Notes: generated by a model from the sequence alone, not told the origin. Shown: positions 34,727 to 44,379, numbered from the stretch's first letter. The stretch is DNA of 64,000 nucleotides from Rhodovastum atsumiense (GCF_937425535.1 NZ_OW485601.1:1638501-1702500), one strand, 5' to 3'. Numbers and translations are program-made.

Positions 34727-36757
34727 CTATTCCCCCATCCGTTCCAGCGCCGCGATCACCACCGCCTCGGTCAGGATCTGCGGCAACAGCACCGGCGTCC
34801 CCCCCCCGGACGGGTAAAGCACGTACAAGGGCACGCCATCCCGGCCATGGCTGCGCAGGAAGCGGGTGATCTCCGGATCGCGCAGCGTCCAGTCGCCCTT
34901 GAGATAGGTGACGCCGCGCTGGGCGAATTGCCGCCGCACCGCCGCGGGCGACAGTGCCACCCGTTCGTTGACCAGGCAGGTGACGCACCAGGCCGCGGTC
35001 ATGTTCACGAATACCGGCCGCCCTTCCGCCCGCAGGGCCGCCAGCCGGTCCGGGGAATAGGGTTCGATGCCGGCTTCGGAGACCTGTCCGGCCGGCGTGG
35101 CCGCCAGCCCCGACAGCACCGTCAGGGCCGCCAGCACGGCTGCCCCGGCCGCGGCCATTGCCAGGCGCCGCCCCCGGGCCTTGGCCCGCTGCCCGAGCCC
35201 GACCGCCCAGGCGGCGAAGCCGACCAGCACCAGCCCGGCGGCGGCGCCGACCACCCCGGTGGATCCGGCCTCCTGGCTGATCACCCAGAGCAGCCAGACG
35301 CAGGAGCCGTACATCGGGAAGGCCAGGGCCTGCCGCAGCACTTCCATCCACGCCCCGGGCCGCGGCATCAGCCGGCCGAACGCAGGCACCGCCGCCAGCA
35401 CCACGTAGGGCGCGGCGAGCCCGAGCCCCAGGGCGGCGAACACCCCCACGGTCATCAGGGCACTGGCCGAGAGTGCCGCGCTGATCGCCACCCCCATGAA
35501 GGGCGCGGTGCAGGGCGTCGCCACCAGCACCGCCAGCAGGCCGGTGAAGAAGCTGCCGGCATGCCCGCCCCTGGCGGCGAGATCCTGGCCAAGCCCCGCC
35601 GCGCGGCTCTGCACCGCGAACACGCCCGACAGGTTCAGCCCGACCGCGAACAGCACCCAGGTGGTCGCCGCCACGAAGGCGGGTGACTGGAACTGGAAGC
35701 CCCAGCCGACGGCGTCGCCGCCGGCCCGCAAGGCCAGCAGCAGGCCGCCGATCCCGAGGAAGGTGGTGATCACCCCCGCGGTATAGGTCAGTGCATGCGC
35801 CGCCGCGTGCCGTCGCGCCGCCCCGGACAGGCTGGCGAGCTTCACCGCCTTGATCGCCAGCACGGGAAAGACGCAGGGCATCAGGTTGAGGATCAGCCCC
35901 CCCAGGAAGGCCAGTCCCAGGACCCGCCCGAGTGGTAATTCCGGTTCGGCCACAGGCCCGCCGGGAGCGGCGGAAAGCTGCAGTGCCACCTGCTGGCCGC
36001 CGGCATCGCGCAGCACCAGCACGCCGGGCAGCGGCGCGTCCGGCCTGAAAGCCTGTCCCGGCGTCAGCGCCAGGGTCAGCACGCCCTCGCCCACCCGCAG
36101 CTTCTGCGGGGCCGGCGCTTCCACCGCCCCCGAGGTCTCCGGCATGAACCAGGCGTCACGGACCGCGGCGGGGGCGATGGCCGCGTCGGTCACGGTCAGC
36201 GTGCCATCGGGCCCGATCTGCGCGGTGCCCGGGAAGGGACGCGGCAAAGCCGAAGCGGCGGCGACGAACAGCTTCGCCTGCGCCGAGGGCGCGGGCGTGC
36301 CGGCCGGCAGGTCGAGCTGGAAATCGCCTTCCTCCGGAACGCAGATCTCCTTGCACACCAGCCAGGTGGCGTGCACGCGCACACTGTGCGCCGGACCGCT
36401 CACCGGCACGGCCAGCACCAGCTCGCCGCTGTAGCCATAGGTCATCAACGGCCCCTCGGCGTGGCGTTGCGGCGTGGGCCAGGCGATCGGGCCAGCGCTC
36501 GCCCCCGGGGGCAGGGTGAAGGACAGCTCCGGCGGTGCCCCGGCATCGCCGGGATTGCGCCAGTAGGTGTACCATCCCTCCGCCATGCGCAGGCGCAGCC
36601 CCACCTTGAAGGGCGTGCCGGGCGCGATGCGATCCGTGTCAGAGATCAGGGTGGCGGTCGCCCGGGGGCTGCTGACCGCGAGGCTTTCGGCGGCATGCGC
36701 CGGAACCGCCAGCATCAGCAGCAGGCCCGCGGCGAGACTCCGCAAGACTGGTGTCAT
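34727..36757 (-). CDS. Thiol:disulfide interchange protein, DsbD/ScsB type
   Basis: A 676-residue membrane protein that passes electrons from cytoplasmic thioredoxin to periplasmic thiols. It has a signal peptide (about 1-22), a periplasmic N-terminal domain with paired cysteines (VCKEICVPEEG), and about eight membrane segments with the DsbD cysteines in NLMPCVFPVLAIKAV and VATPCTAPFMGVAI. A C-terminal thioredoxin-like domain carries CVTC (TAAWCVTCLVNE). ATG 36757 gives a clean signal peptide. It may also supply reductant for the cytochrome c maturation genes at 49.6-54 kb. Confidence 0.92.
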   Translation of the reverse strand: MTPVLRSLAAGLLLMLAVPAHAAESLAVSSPRATATLISDTDRIAPGTPFKVGLRLRMAEGWYTYWRNPGDAGAPPELSFTLPPGASAGPIAWPTPQRHAEGPLMTYGYSGELVLAVPVSGPAHSVRVHATWLVCKEICVPEEGDFQLDLPAGTPAPSAQAKLFVAAASALPRPFPGTAQIGPDGTLTVTDAAIAPAAVRDAWFMPETSGAVEAPAPQKLRVGEGVLTLALTPGQAFRPDAPLPGVLVLRDAGGQQVALQLSAAPGGPVAEPELPLGRVLGLAFLGGLILNLMPCVFPVLAIKAVKLASLSGAARRHAAAHALTYTAGVITTFLGIGGLLLALRAGGDAVGWGFQFQSPAFVAATTWVLFAVGLNLSGVFAVQSRAAGLGQDLAARGGHAGSFFTGLLAVLVATPCTAPFMGVAISAALSASALMTVGVFAALGLGLAAPYVVLAAVPAFGRLMPRPGAWMEVLRQALAFPMYGSCVWLLWVISQEAGSTGVVGAAAGLVLVGFAAWAVGLGQRAKARGRRLAMAAAGAAVLAALTVLSGLAATPAGQVSEAGIEPYSPDRLAALRAEGRPVFVNMTAAWCVTCLVNERVALSPAAVRRQFAQRGVTYLKGDWTLRDPEITRFLRSHGRDGVPLYVLYPSGGGTPVLLPQILTEAVVIAALERMGE

Positions 36758-36833
36758 CTCGTTCTCCCGTCGGGTCTGTGCCAGCCGGTGCTGCGCCTGT
36801 CCAGGGTCATCGCCCGATGCTAAGCGGGGCGTC

Positions 36834-39254
36834 GTGAACGCCGATCCGCCCGACCTGCCCGTCACCGAGGCACTGCCCGCCCTGCTCCCGGCCCTGGCCG
36901 AGGGGCGCAACGCCGTCCTGATCGCCCCGCCCGGCGCGGGCAAGACCACGCTGGTGCCGCTGGCGCTGCTGGACGCGCCCTGGCTCGGCGGCGGGCGCAT
37001 CGTCATGCTCGAACCGCGCCGCCTCGCCGCCCGCGCCGCCGCCACCCGCATGGCGAGCCTGCGCGGCGAGCGGGCCGGCGAGGTGGTGGGCTATCGCACG
37101 CGCCTGGATGCCGCGGTGTCCGACGCCACCCGCATCGAGGTCGTCACCGAGGGGCTTCTGGTGCGCCGCCTGCAATCCGACCCCGGCCTGGAGGGAGTCG
37201 GCTGCGTCATCCTCGACGAGGTGCACGAACGCGCGCTGGAAGCCGACCTGGCGCTGGCATTCTGCCTGGACCTGCAACGGCATCTGCGGCCGGAGCTGCG
37301 CCTGCTGGCGATGTCGGCGACCGCCGACGCGGCCCGGCTCGGGCCGCTGCTGGATGCGGTGATCGTCGAGAGCGCGGGACGAGCCCACAAGGTAGCCGTC
37401 ACCCATGCGAAGCGCGACCTCGCCGCGGCGCGCGACCTGCCGGAGGCGCTGGCGCGGGCGGTACGCGGCGCCCTGGCCGAGCACGACGGCGACGTGCTCG
37501 CCTTCCTGCCGGGCATGGGCGAGATCCGCCGGGCGCAGGCGGCGCTGGAGGGCTGCGGCGCGCTGGTGCTGCCGCTGCATGGCGACCTGCCGCCGGCCGA
37601 GCAGGATCGCGCCCTGCGGCCGGCCGAAACCCGGCGGGTGGTGCTGGCCACCTCGATCGCGGAGACCTCGCTGACCGTGCCGGGCGTGCGCATCGTGGTC
37701 GATGGCGGCTGGCGGCGCGCGCCGGCACTCGACCCGGCGACCGGGCTGACGCGGCTGGTGACGCGGCGGATCAGCCGGGCGGCGGCCGATCAGCGGGCCG
37801 GGCGCGCCGGCCGCGAGGGACCGGGCGTCGCCATCCGCCTCTGGACCGAGGCGCTGCATCGCGGCCTGCCGGCCTTCGACCGCCCGGAAATCCTGGAAGC
37901 GGAACTGTCCGGGCTGCTGCTGGATTGCGCCGCGTGGGGCGCGGCCCCCGCCGACCTGCCCTTCCCCGACCCGCCGCCGCCCGGCGCCCTGGCCGCCGCG
38001 GCGTCGCTGCTGACCGAGCTGGGCGCACTGGCGGACGGGCGGATCACCGCGACGGGGCGGCGCATGGCCGTGCTCGGGGCGCATCCGCGGCTGGCGGCGA
38101 TGATGCTGGCCGCCGCCGACCCGGCGGAAGCGGCGCTGGCGGCCGACCTCGCCGCCCTGCTCGAAGAACGCGACCCGCTGCGCAGCCCCGACGCCCCCTG
38201 CGATGTCGGGCTGCGGCTCGCCGCCCTGGAAGGCGCTGCCGCGGAGGCCGACCGGGGCGCCGTGTCACGCATTCGCCGGGCGGCGAGCCAGTACCGCCGG
38301 CGCCTGCGGGTCAATGCCACGGCGGCGGGCGACCCGGCGCCGTTGCTCGCCGCCGCCTTTCCCGACCGCATCGCCCAGCGCCGTGGCGAGCCCGGCAGCT
38401 TCCGCCTCTCCGGCGGCGGCGGCGCCAAATTGCCGCTGGCCGACCCGCTCGCCCGCGCGCCGTTCCTGGCGGTGGCCAGCCTGGAGGCCAAGGGCGCGGC
38501 CCGCATCCGGCTGGCCGCGCCGCTCGATCCGGCACGGCTGCCCTCCTCGGTCGCCGCGCGCATCACCGAGACGGTGGAGAGCGGCTTCGATTCCGTCTCC
38601 GGCGCGGTGCTGTCGCGGCGACGCCGGCGGCTCGGCGCCCTGGTGCTGGAAGACCGCACCGAGGCCGCCGATCCGGCGGACCTGGCCGCCGCCCTGGCCG
38701 CGGCGGCGCCGATCGCCGGGCTGCCCTGGAGCGATGCCGCCCGCCAGTTGCAGGCGCGGGTGGCGCTGATGCGCGGGCTGGAAGGCGCGGACTGGCCGGA
38801 CCTCTCGGATGCGGCGCTCGCCGCCGACCGATCCTGGCTGGCCGCCCATCTGCACGGCTGCTCCCGGCTCGCCGAGGTGGACAAGCTCGACCTGCACGCG
38901 GTGCTGCGGGCGACCCTGAGCTGGGAGCAGACAAGCCGGCTGGATCGGGAGCTGCCGTCGCATTTGCCGCTGCCGGGCGGGCGCGCCACGGTCGACTACA
39001 CCCAGCCGGTGCCGGTGGCCGAGGCACGGGCGCAGTTCTTCTACGGGCTGGCCGAGACCCCGCGTCTGGCCGGCGGACGGGTGGAGCTGCGGCTGGCGCT
39101 GCTGTCGCCGGCCGGGCGGCCGGTGGCGATCACCGCCGACCTCGCCGGATTCTGGCGCGGCGCCTGGGCCGATGTGCGCAAGGACATGCGCGGGCGCTAC
39201 CCCAAGCATTTCTGGCCCGACGATCCCGCCACCTCGCCACCGCGGCGGGCTTGA
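36834..39254 (+). CDS. hrpB: ATP-dependent helicase HrpB
   Basis: An 806-residue DExH-box helicase, close to the roughly 809 residues of the E. coli protein. Motifs: Walker A APPGAGKTTL, motif II LDEVHERAL (DEVH), motif III MSATAD, motif V VLATSIAETSLTVPG, motif VI QRAGRAGREGPG, followed by the HrpB C-terminal domain ending in DMRGRYPKHFWPDDP. The start is taken at GTG 36834 because it gives the usual N-terminus; the frame is open upstream. The cellular role of HrpB is poorly known. Confidence 0.95.
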   Translation: MNADPPDLPVTEALPALLPALAEGRNAVLIAPPGAGKTTLVPLALLDAPWLGGGRIVMLEPRRLAARAAATRMASLRGERAGEVVGYRTRLDAAVSDATRIEVVTEGLLVRRLQSDPGLEGVGCVILDEVHERALEADLALAFCLDLQRHLRPELRLLAMSATADAARLGPLLDAVIVESAGRAHKVAVTHAKRDLAAARDLPEALARAVRGALAEHDGDVLAFLPGMGEIRRAQAALEGCGALVLPLHGDLPPAEQDRALRPAETRRVVLATSIAETSLTVPGVRIVVDGGWRRAPALDPATGLTRLVTRRISRAAADQRAGRAGREGPGVAIRLWTEALHRGLPAFDRPEILEAELSGLLLDCAAWGAAPADLPFPDPPPPGALAAAASLLTELGALADGRITATGRRMAVLGAHPRLAAMMLAAADPAEAALAADLAALLEERDPLRSPDAPCDVGLRLAALEGAAAEADRGAVSRIRRAASQYRRRLRVNATAAGDPAPLLAAAFPDRIAQRRGEPGSFRLSGGGGAKLPLADPLARAPFLAVASLEAKGAARIRLAAPLDPARLPSSVAARITETVESGFDSVSGAVLSRRRRRLGALVLEDRTEAADPADLAAALAAAAPIAGLPWSDAARQLQARVALMRGLEGADWPDLSDAALAADRSWLAAHLHGCSRLAEVDKLDLHAVLRATLSWEQTSRLDRELPSHLPLPGGRATVDYTQPVPVAEARAQFFYGLAETPRLAGGRVELRLALLSPAGRPVAITADLAGFWRGAWADVRKDMRGRYPKHFWPDDPATSPPRRA

Positions 39255-39339
39255 CGCAATCTTGTTGGGGTCGCACCGAGTCCCAACCTGCTACGTCTCC
39301 CCTCCGTACTCACCTTCAGGTTCATATGGAGCCGAACCC

Positions 39340-40413
39340 ATGAGTGCCCCGCTGCCTCGCCGTGCCGTCTTCGCCCTCGCCTGCGCCGGCCTTGCGGCGC
39401 CGGGCTGCGCCGGGCCGGCGGTGGCACGCTCAGGGCCCGAGAGTTTCGCCCCCCTGGTCCGGCGGGTGCTGCCGGCCGTGGTCAATATCGCGGTGGTGGA
39501 ATCGGTCACCTCCGGCAACGACCCGCTGTCGATGTTCCCGCCGGAGATCCAGCGCCAGTTCCGCGGCCGCTATCCGCAGCGCCGGCGCGAGGTGCGCGGC
39601 AGCGGCTCGGGCTTCGTGATCGACTCGTCGGGCTACATCGTCACCAACACCCATGTGGTGGGCAATGCCAGCCGCATCGTCGTCTCCCTGCTGGACGGCA
39701 CCGAGATGCCGGCGGAGATCGTGGGGGTGGACGACCTGACCGACATCGCGCTGATCCGGGTGCACCGCGCCACCTCGCTGCAGAGCGCGGTCTGGGGGGA
39801 TTCGCGCAAGCTGGAGGTGGGGGACTGGGTGGTCGCCGCGGGCAACCCCTTCGGCCTGGGCGGCTCGGTGACCGCGGGCATCGTGTCCGCGCGCGGACGC
39901 GACATCGGCTCGGGGCCGTTCGACGACTTCATCCAGATCGACGCCCCCATCAATCCGGGCAATTCCGGCGGTCCGCTGTTCAATGCCGATGGCGAGGTGG
40001 TCGGCATCAACTCGGCGATCTACTCGCCGACCGGCAGCTCGGTCGGCATCGGCTTCGCGATCCCCAGCGAGATCGCCAGCCGCATCGCCGCCGACCTGCG
40101 GGAGAAGGGGCGGATCGAGCGCGGCTGGCTGGGCGTGACCATGCAGGACCTGGGCGGCAGCGGCGAAGGCCGGCGCGACCGGGGAGTGGCAATCGCCGAG
40201 GTGGTGCGCGGCGGACCGGCGGCGCGCGGAGGATTGCGCCCGGGGGACATCGTCATCGGGGTCAACGGACAGACGGTCGAGGACGCACGGGGTATGCTGC
40301 GCTCGGTCGCCGCCATTCCACCGGGCCAGACGGCACGGCTGCAGCTGCGCCGCCAGGGACGCGAACTGGAGCTGCCCGTGACGGTGGGCCGGCGACCAAG
40401 CAACGAGGACTGA
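39340..40413 (+). CDS. HtrA/Deg-like serine protease with one PDZ domain
   Basis: A 357-residue envelope protease with an N-terminal export signal (RRAVFALACAGLAAPGCAG). The trypsin-like domain has an intact triad: H105 (VTNTHVVG), D135 (DLTDIALIR) and S209 (INPGNSGGPLF). One PDZ domain follows (about 250-345, GGLRPGDIVIGVNGQ). Having one PDZ makes it DegS-like, but it lacks an obvious permanent anchor. Cys23 follows an imperfect lipobox. It is 6 bases from a response regulator gene, suggesting joint envelope-stress control. Confidence 0.92.
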   Translation: MSAPLPRRAVFALACAGLAAPGCAGPAVARSGPESFAPLVRRVLPAVVNIAVVESVTSGNDPLSMFPPEIQRQFRGRYPQRRREVRGSGSGFVIDSSGYIVTNTHVVGNASRIVVSLLDGTEMPAEIVGVDDLTDIALIRVHRATSLQSAVWGDSRKLEVGDWVVAAGNPFGLGGSVTAGIVSARGRDIGSGPFDDFIQIDAPINPGNSGGPLFNADGEVVGINSAIYSPTGSSVGIGFAIPSEIASRIAADLREKGRIERGWLGVTMQDLGGSGEGRRDRGVAIAEVVRGGPAARGGLRPGDIVIGVNGQTVEDARGMLRSVAAIPPGQTARLQLRRQGRELELPVTVGRRPSNED

Positions 40414-40419
40414 AAACAG

Positions 40420-41097
40420 ATGCGAATCCTGGTGGTCGAGGACGACAAGGACGTCGCCGGCTTCGTGGTGAAGGGCCTGAAGGAAGCCGGACATATCGTC
40501 GAGCACGCCGATAACGGCCGCGACGGCCTGTTCCTGGCGGCAAGCGAGAATTTCGATGCGATCGTGCTCGACCGCATGTTGCCGGGCGGGGTGGACGGGC
40601 TGCGGCTGCTGGAAACCCTGCGCGGCCAGGGCAACGTGACGCCGGTGCTGTTCCTCTCGGCCATGGCGCAGGTGGACGACCGGGTGCGCGGCCTGAAGGC
40701 GGGCGGCGACGACTACATGACCAAGCCCTTCGCCTTCTCCGAGCTGCTCGCCCGGGTGGAGGCGCTGACGCGCCGCGGCAAGACCGAGGCGCCGCTGACC
40801 AAGCTGGCCGCCGGCGACCTGGAGATGGACCTGCTGTCGCGCACCGTCCGCCGCGCCGGGCAGAAGATCGACCTGCAGCCGCGCGAGTTCCGGCTGCTGG
40901 AATACCTGCTGCGCCACGCCGGCCAGGTGGTCACCCGCACCATGCTGCTGGAAGGCGTCTGGGACTACCATTTCGACCCACAGACCAACGTGATCGACGT
41001 GCACGTCTCCCGGCTGCGCCAGAAGGTCGACAAGCCCTTCCCGACCTCGCTGATCCATACCGTGCGCAACGCCGGCTACATGTTGCGGTCCGAGTGA
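40420..41097 (+). CDS. OmpR-family response regulator without an adjacent kinase
   Basis: A 225-residue regulator with receiver pocket E7-D8-D9, phosphoacceptor D51 (IVLDRMLPGGVDG), the TKPF lysine, and a winged-helix DNA-binding domain (SRLRQKVDKPFPTSLIHTVRNAGYMLRSE). It resembles the CzcR/CusR/QseB branch. It lies 6 bases after the HtrA-like protease. In many relatives a histidine kinase follows such a gene, but here the next gene is pmbA/tldE, so its kinase must be elsewhere or lost. Confidence 0.94.
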   Translation: MRILVVEDDKDVAGFVVKGLKEAGHIVEHADNGRDGLFLAASENFDAIVLDRMLPGGVDGLRLLETLRGQGNVTPVLFLSAMAQVDDRVRGLKAGGDDYMTKPFAFSELLARVEALTRRGKTEAPLTKLAAGDLEMDLLSRTVRRAGQKIDLQPREFRLLEYLLRHAGQVVTRTMLLEGVWDYHFDPQTNVIDVHVSRLRQKVDKPFPTSLIHTVRNAGYMLRSE

Positions 41098-41166
41098 GGG
41101 AACGCCGCCGCCGCCCCTCACCACGCCGGGGCATGGCGCCCATATTGCTGTCCGATCGCCTGTTCC

Positions 41167-41192
41167 CGTCCCCGCGCCGCCTGGCGGGGACG
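41167..41192 (+). terminator. Hairpin between the response regulator and pmbA/tldE genes
   Basis: CGTCCCCGC (41167-41175) and GCGGGGACG (41184-41192) form a perfect 9-bp stem with an 8-base loop, 70 bases after the regulator stop and 21 bases before the pmbA-like ATG. There is no T-run, so it is either a factor-assisted terminator or a leader structure of the next gene. Confidence 0.4.
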
Positions 41193-41212
41193 CATCGTCT
41201 GGGAGCCATCGC

Positions 41213-42544
41213 ATGGACGACCTCGACCTGCTTGCCGACCTGATCGCCCGCGCCCGCAAGGCCGGGGCGGACGCGGCGGATGCGCTGCTGGTGGCCGGGA
41301 CCTCGCTTGGCGTGCAGCGGCGACTCGGGCAGACCGAGCATCTCGAGCGCTCCGAAGGCCGGGACCTCGGGCTGCGGGTGTTCGTCGGCAGGCGCCAGGC
41401 CATCGTTTCCTCCACCTCCGTCGATCCCGCCGGATTCTCGCTGCTTGCCGAGCGCGCGGTGGCGATGGCGCGGGTGGTGCCGGAAGACCCCTATGCCGGC
41501 CTGCCCGATGAGAGCGTGGCCGCGCCGGACGGGGCGGTGCTCGACATGGACGACCCGACCGAGCCGGATGCCGAGGCGCTGATCGCCCGCGCTTCCGCCG
41601 CCGAGGAAGCGGCGCTGGCGGTGCCCGGCGTCACCAATTCCGAAGGGGCCGAGGCCTCCTGGGGCCGCACCAAGATCGGGCTGGTGACCTCCACCGGTTT
41701 CGCCGGCCGCTTCGCCCGCAGCAGCCATTCGGTCTCGGCGACGGTGTTGGCCGGCAGTGGCACGCACATGGAACGCGACTACGACTACGCGACCAGCGTG
41801 CACCTCGCCGACCTCGATGACCCGGTCCGCATCGGCCGCAGCGCCGGCGAGCGGGCGGTGGCGCGGCTGGATCCGCGCCGGCCGAAGACGGCGAAACTGC
41901 CCGTGATCTACGATCCGCGCGTGGCCGGCGGGCTGATCTCGCATTTCGCCGGCGCCATCAACGGCGCCTCGGTGGCGCGCGGCACCAGCTTCCTCAAGGA
42001 CCGGCTCGGGCAGCGCGTGTTCGCCCCCGGCATCGTGGTGATGGACGACCCCCGCCGGGTGCGCGGCCTGCGCTCCCGCCCCTTCGACGGCGAGGGCCTG
42101 CCGACCGAGGCCCGCAAGCTCGCCGATGACGGGGTGTTGACCACCTGGCTGCTGGATACGCGCAGCGCCCGCCAGCTCGGGCTGCGCTCGACCGGACATG
42201 CCAGCCGGGGCACCGGCGGGCCGCCGAGCCCCTCGCCCACCAATCTCTACCTGCAGCCGGGCCCGCTCTCCCCGGCCGAGCTGATGGCCGACATCAAGGA
42301 AGGGCTCTACGTCACCGAGCTGATCGGCATGGGCATCAACATGGTGACCGGCGACTACAGCCGGGGCGCGGCCGGGTTCATGATCCGCGACGGCGCCCTG
42401 GCCGAGCCGGTGGCGGAAATCACCATCGCCAGCACCATGCCGGAGATGTTCCTCCACCTGACCCCGGCCAATGACCTGGTGTTCCGCCGTGGCACCGACG
42501 CCCCGACGATCCGGGTCGACGGCATGACCATGGCTGGCGCCTGA
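41213..42544 (+). CDS. TldD/PmbA family metallopeptidase (TldE/PmbA subunit)
   Basis: A 443-residue protein of the PmbA/TldE branch, the partner of TldD in a heteromeric protease that processes modified peptides such as microcin B17 and CcdA. Conserved segments: ERSEGRDLGLRVFVGRRQA, the central GGLISHFAGAINGASVARG and the C-terminal ELIGMGINMVTGDYSRGAAGF. The zinc ligands belong to the TldD partner, which is not in this window. The N-terminus at ATG 41213 is normal. Confidence 0.93.
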   Translation: MDDLDLLADLIARARKAGADAADALLVAGTSLGVQRRLGQTEHLERSEGRDLGLRVFVGRRQAIVSSTSVDPAGFSLLAERAVAMARVVPEDPYAGLPDESVAAPDGAVLDMDDPTEPDAEALIARASAAEEAALAVPGVTNSEGAEASWGRTKIGLVTSTGFAGRFARSSHSVSATVLAGSGTHMERDYDYATSVHLADLDDPVRIGRSAGERAVARLDPRRPKTAKLPVIYDPRVAGGLISHFAGAINGASVARGTSFLKDRLGQRVFAPGIVVMDDPRRVRGLRSRPFDGEGLPTEARKLADDGVLTTWLLDTRSARQLGLRSTGHASRGTGGPPSPSPTNLYLQPGPLSPAELMADIKEGLYVTELIGMGINMVTGDYSRGAAGFMIRDGALAEPVAEITIASTMPEMFLHLTPANDLVFRRGTDAPTIRVDGMTMAGA

Positions 42545-42654
42545 CGCCGCCGCACGCGTTTCCTCTGTAACAGTACATCACGCGGCTTCCCCTTCATTAC
42601 GAAGGGGCGGCCCCCTATATTCGCGTTGGTATGTCGAGGAAACGTGAGCACCCC

Positions 42655-43608
42655 ATGCGTCGCACTTCGTCCCTGATCGCCGCCGCAGCGGCCCTGTCGC
42701 TCGCGCTTGCGCCCGGCTTCGCCTGGGCGAAGGCGGGCGGCGGTGGATCGATGGGCAGCCGTGGCAGCCGGACCTATTCGGCGCCGCCGCCCACCAACAC
42801 GGCCCCCTCCACCACCATGCCGATGCAGCGCAGCATGACGCCGCAGGCCGGCCCCTCGGCGCCGTCGTCCCTGGCATCATCGCCGGCGGCCGCGCCGATG
42901 AGTGGCCGCTCGGCCTTCATGTCCGGCCTGATGGGCGGGCTGATCGGCGCCGGCATCGGCGGCCTGCTGTTCGGTGGCGGCCTGTTCGGCGGCATCAACG
43001 GCATCGGCAGCTTCTTCTGGTTCCTGGTGCAGATCGCCCTGGTCGCGCTGCTGGTGCGGTTCCTGTACCGCTGGTTCATGCGCAACCGGGCCCAGACGGC
43101 CTTCGCCGGGCCGAACCTGTTCGCCCGCGGCAACACCGACAATGCCAGCCCTGGCCCGCGGCCGATGATGGGCGGCAGCGCGGGTTCCGCCCAGGCGCAG
43201 CGGCCGGTGCAGATCACCCCGGCCGATTACCAGAACTTCGAACACTTGCTGCAGACCGTGCAGGGCGCTTGGTCGAACCACGACCTGAACGCACTGCGCG
43301 CGGTCTCCACGCCCGAGATGGCCGGCTACTTCGCCGAGCAGATCGGCGAGCAGGCCCGCCGCGGCGTGCGCAACACGGTGTCGGAGGTGCGGCTGGAACA
43401 GGGCGACCTGTCGGAAGCCTGGTCGGAAGGGGCGCGCGAATACGCCACCGTCGCCATGCGCTTCTCGATGATCGACGTGACCCGCGACGGCAGCGGCCGC
43501 GTGATCGAGGGTGATCCGGCCCGGCGCACCGAAACGACCGAGATCTGGACGTTCCTGCGCGCGCCGGGCGAACGCTGGGTGCTTTCGGCGATCCAGCAGA
43601 CGCGCTGA
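42655..43608 (+). CDS. Tim44-like domain protein
   Basis: A 317-residue exported or membrane protein. A signal peptide (MRRTSSLIAAAAALSLAL, cleaved after about FAWA) is followed by a low-complexity Ser/Pro/Ala region and a glycine-rich hydrophobic segment leading into a membrane helix (IGSFFWFLVQIALVALLVRFLY). The C-terminal Tim44-like domain (about 175-315) starts ITPADYQNFEHLLQTVQGAW. In mitochondria Tim44 links Hsp70 to the import channel; the bacterial role is unclear. ATG 42631 is an alternative start. Confidence 0.9.
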   Translation: MRRTSSLIAAAAALSLALAPGFAWAKAGGGGSMGSRGSRTYSAPPPTNTAPSTTMPMQRSMTPQAGPSAPSSLASSPAAAPMSGRSAFMSGLMGGLIGAGIGGLLFGGGLFGGINGIGSFFWFLVQIALVALLVRFLYRWFMRNRAQTAFAGPNLFARGNTDNASPGPRPMMGGSAGSAQAQRPVQITPADYQNFEHLLQTVQGAWSNHDLNALRAVSTPEMAGYFAEQIGEQARRGVRNTVSEVRLEQGDLSEAWSEGAREYATVAMRFSMIDVTRDGSGRVIEGDPARRTETTEIWTFLRAPGERWVLSAIQQTR

Positions 43609-43660
43609 CGGCACGGCCGGGGAACACCGCTTCCCCCGGCATCTTCGGGTCCGACGACAC

Positions 43661-43701
43661 GGGCCGGATGAGGCATCGCCACGCCTCTCCGGCCCGTTTT
43701 T
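43661..43701 (+). terminator. Intrinsic terminator after the Tim44-like gene
   Basis: GGGCCGGA then GAGGC pairs with GCCTC then TCCGGCCC (one bulged T), followed by GTTTTTC at 43696-43702. This is a clear rho-independent terminator 53 bases after the stop. The rest of the 376-base gap to 43985 contains a strikingly AT-rich stretch (about 43775-43935) and three copies of GATCACGA (43908, 43926, 43987); I see no ORF in it. Confidence 0.8.
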
Positions 43702-43984
43702 CATTTCCTGCCCCCATGTGCGCCGGCTCACAGCCAGGATGACGGCCGCGCGCTATGGTTCCGGCATGAATTCAATCCTCACCAGACAATCCCAATCAAA
43801 CGAAAAAAATATCTACGCGAAATCAATTTTGGGTTAATCGACGTTTCTGGTTTTCTACTTCAGATGCCCAGGCCATGGCCTTGGCTTTACAATGGAATTC
43901 TTCACCGGATCACGATTTATCGTTTGATCACGAAGCCGTGAACATGTATGGTCCCATCATCGTGAACGCTTTGGAGTGCCCGCC

Positions 43985-44323
43985 ATGATCACGATGGCTC
44001 TGCAGGGTTCCGGATCGCAGCCTCTCCCGACCGCGGCAACCTTCGCGGCCATGGCGCAGGCCCTTTGCGAGAAGACATCGGACGTGGTGGCGCGGGTCGT
44101 GGCGATCGACGCCGATCTGGCCGAGCGGGCCGCCAGCGCTTCCGTGCTGCATCCCCTGCCCGACACCGACGCCCTCCCCATCGAAGACGGTGACGACATC
44201 GCCGACGAGACGGATGACCGGGCCACCCGCATCGTGCGCGAGCCGTCGGGCCGGGCCATGCTGCAAGCGCTCGGCATCGCCGCCAGCCTGCTGCTGACCT
44301 GGGTGGGCATGCAGATCGTCTGA
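43985..44323 (+). CDS. Small predicted tail-anchored membrane protein, unknown function
   Basis: A 112-residue protein with a soluble N-terminal part, an acidic centre (DTDALPIEDGDDIADETDD) and a single C-terminal membrane helix (LQALGIAASLLLTWVGMQIV) with almost nothing after it. That layout suggests a tail-anchored inner-membrane protein. Third-codon positions are strongly GC-biased, supporting coding. A GTG at 43976 is an alternative start. No family is recognised. It is flanked by AT-rich non-coding DNA upstream and 339 non-coding bases downstream. Confidence 0.7.
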   Translation: MITMALQGSGSQPLPTAATFAAMAQALCEKTSDVVARVVAIDADLAERAASASVLHPLPDTDALPIEDGDDIADETDDRATRIVREPSGRAMLQALGIAASLLLTWVGMQIV

Positions 44324-44379
44324 ACCGTCCCCGCATTCGCTGGCATGGCGACATGAAAACCGCGCTCCGCCGCCCCCGC

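Noticed and set aside
39311-39324. TTCAGGTTCA before the HtrA-like gene as an OmpR-type site
   Set aside because: The half-sites are only 6 bases apart and the second is incomplete, so the geometry does not match.
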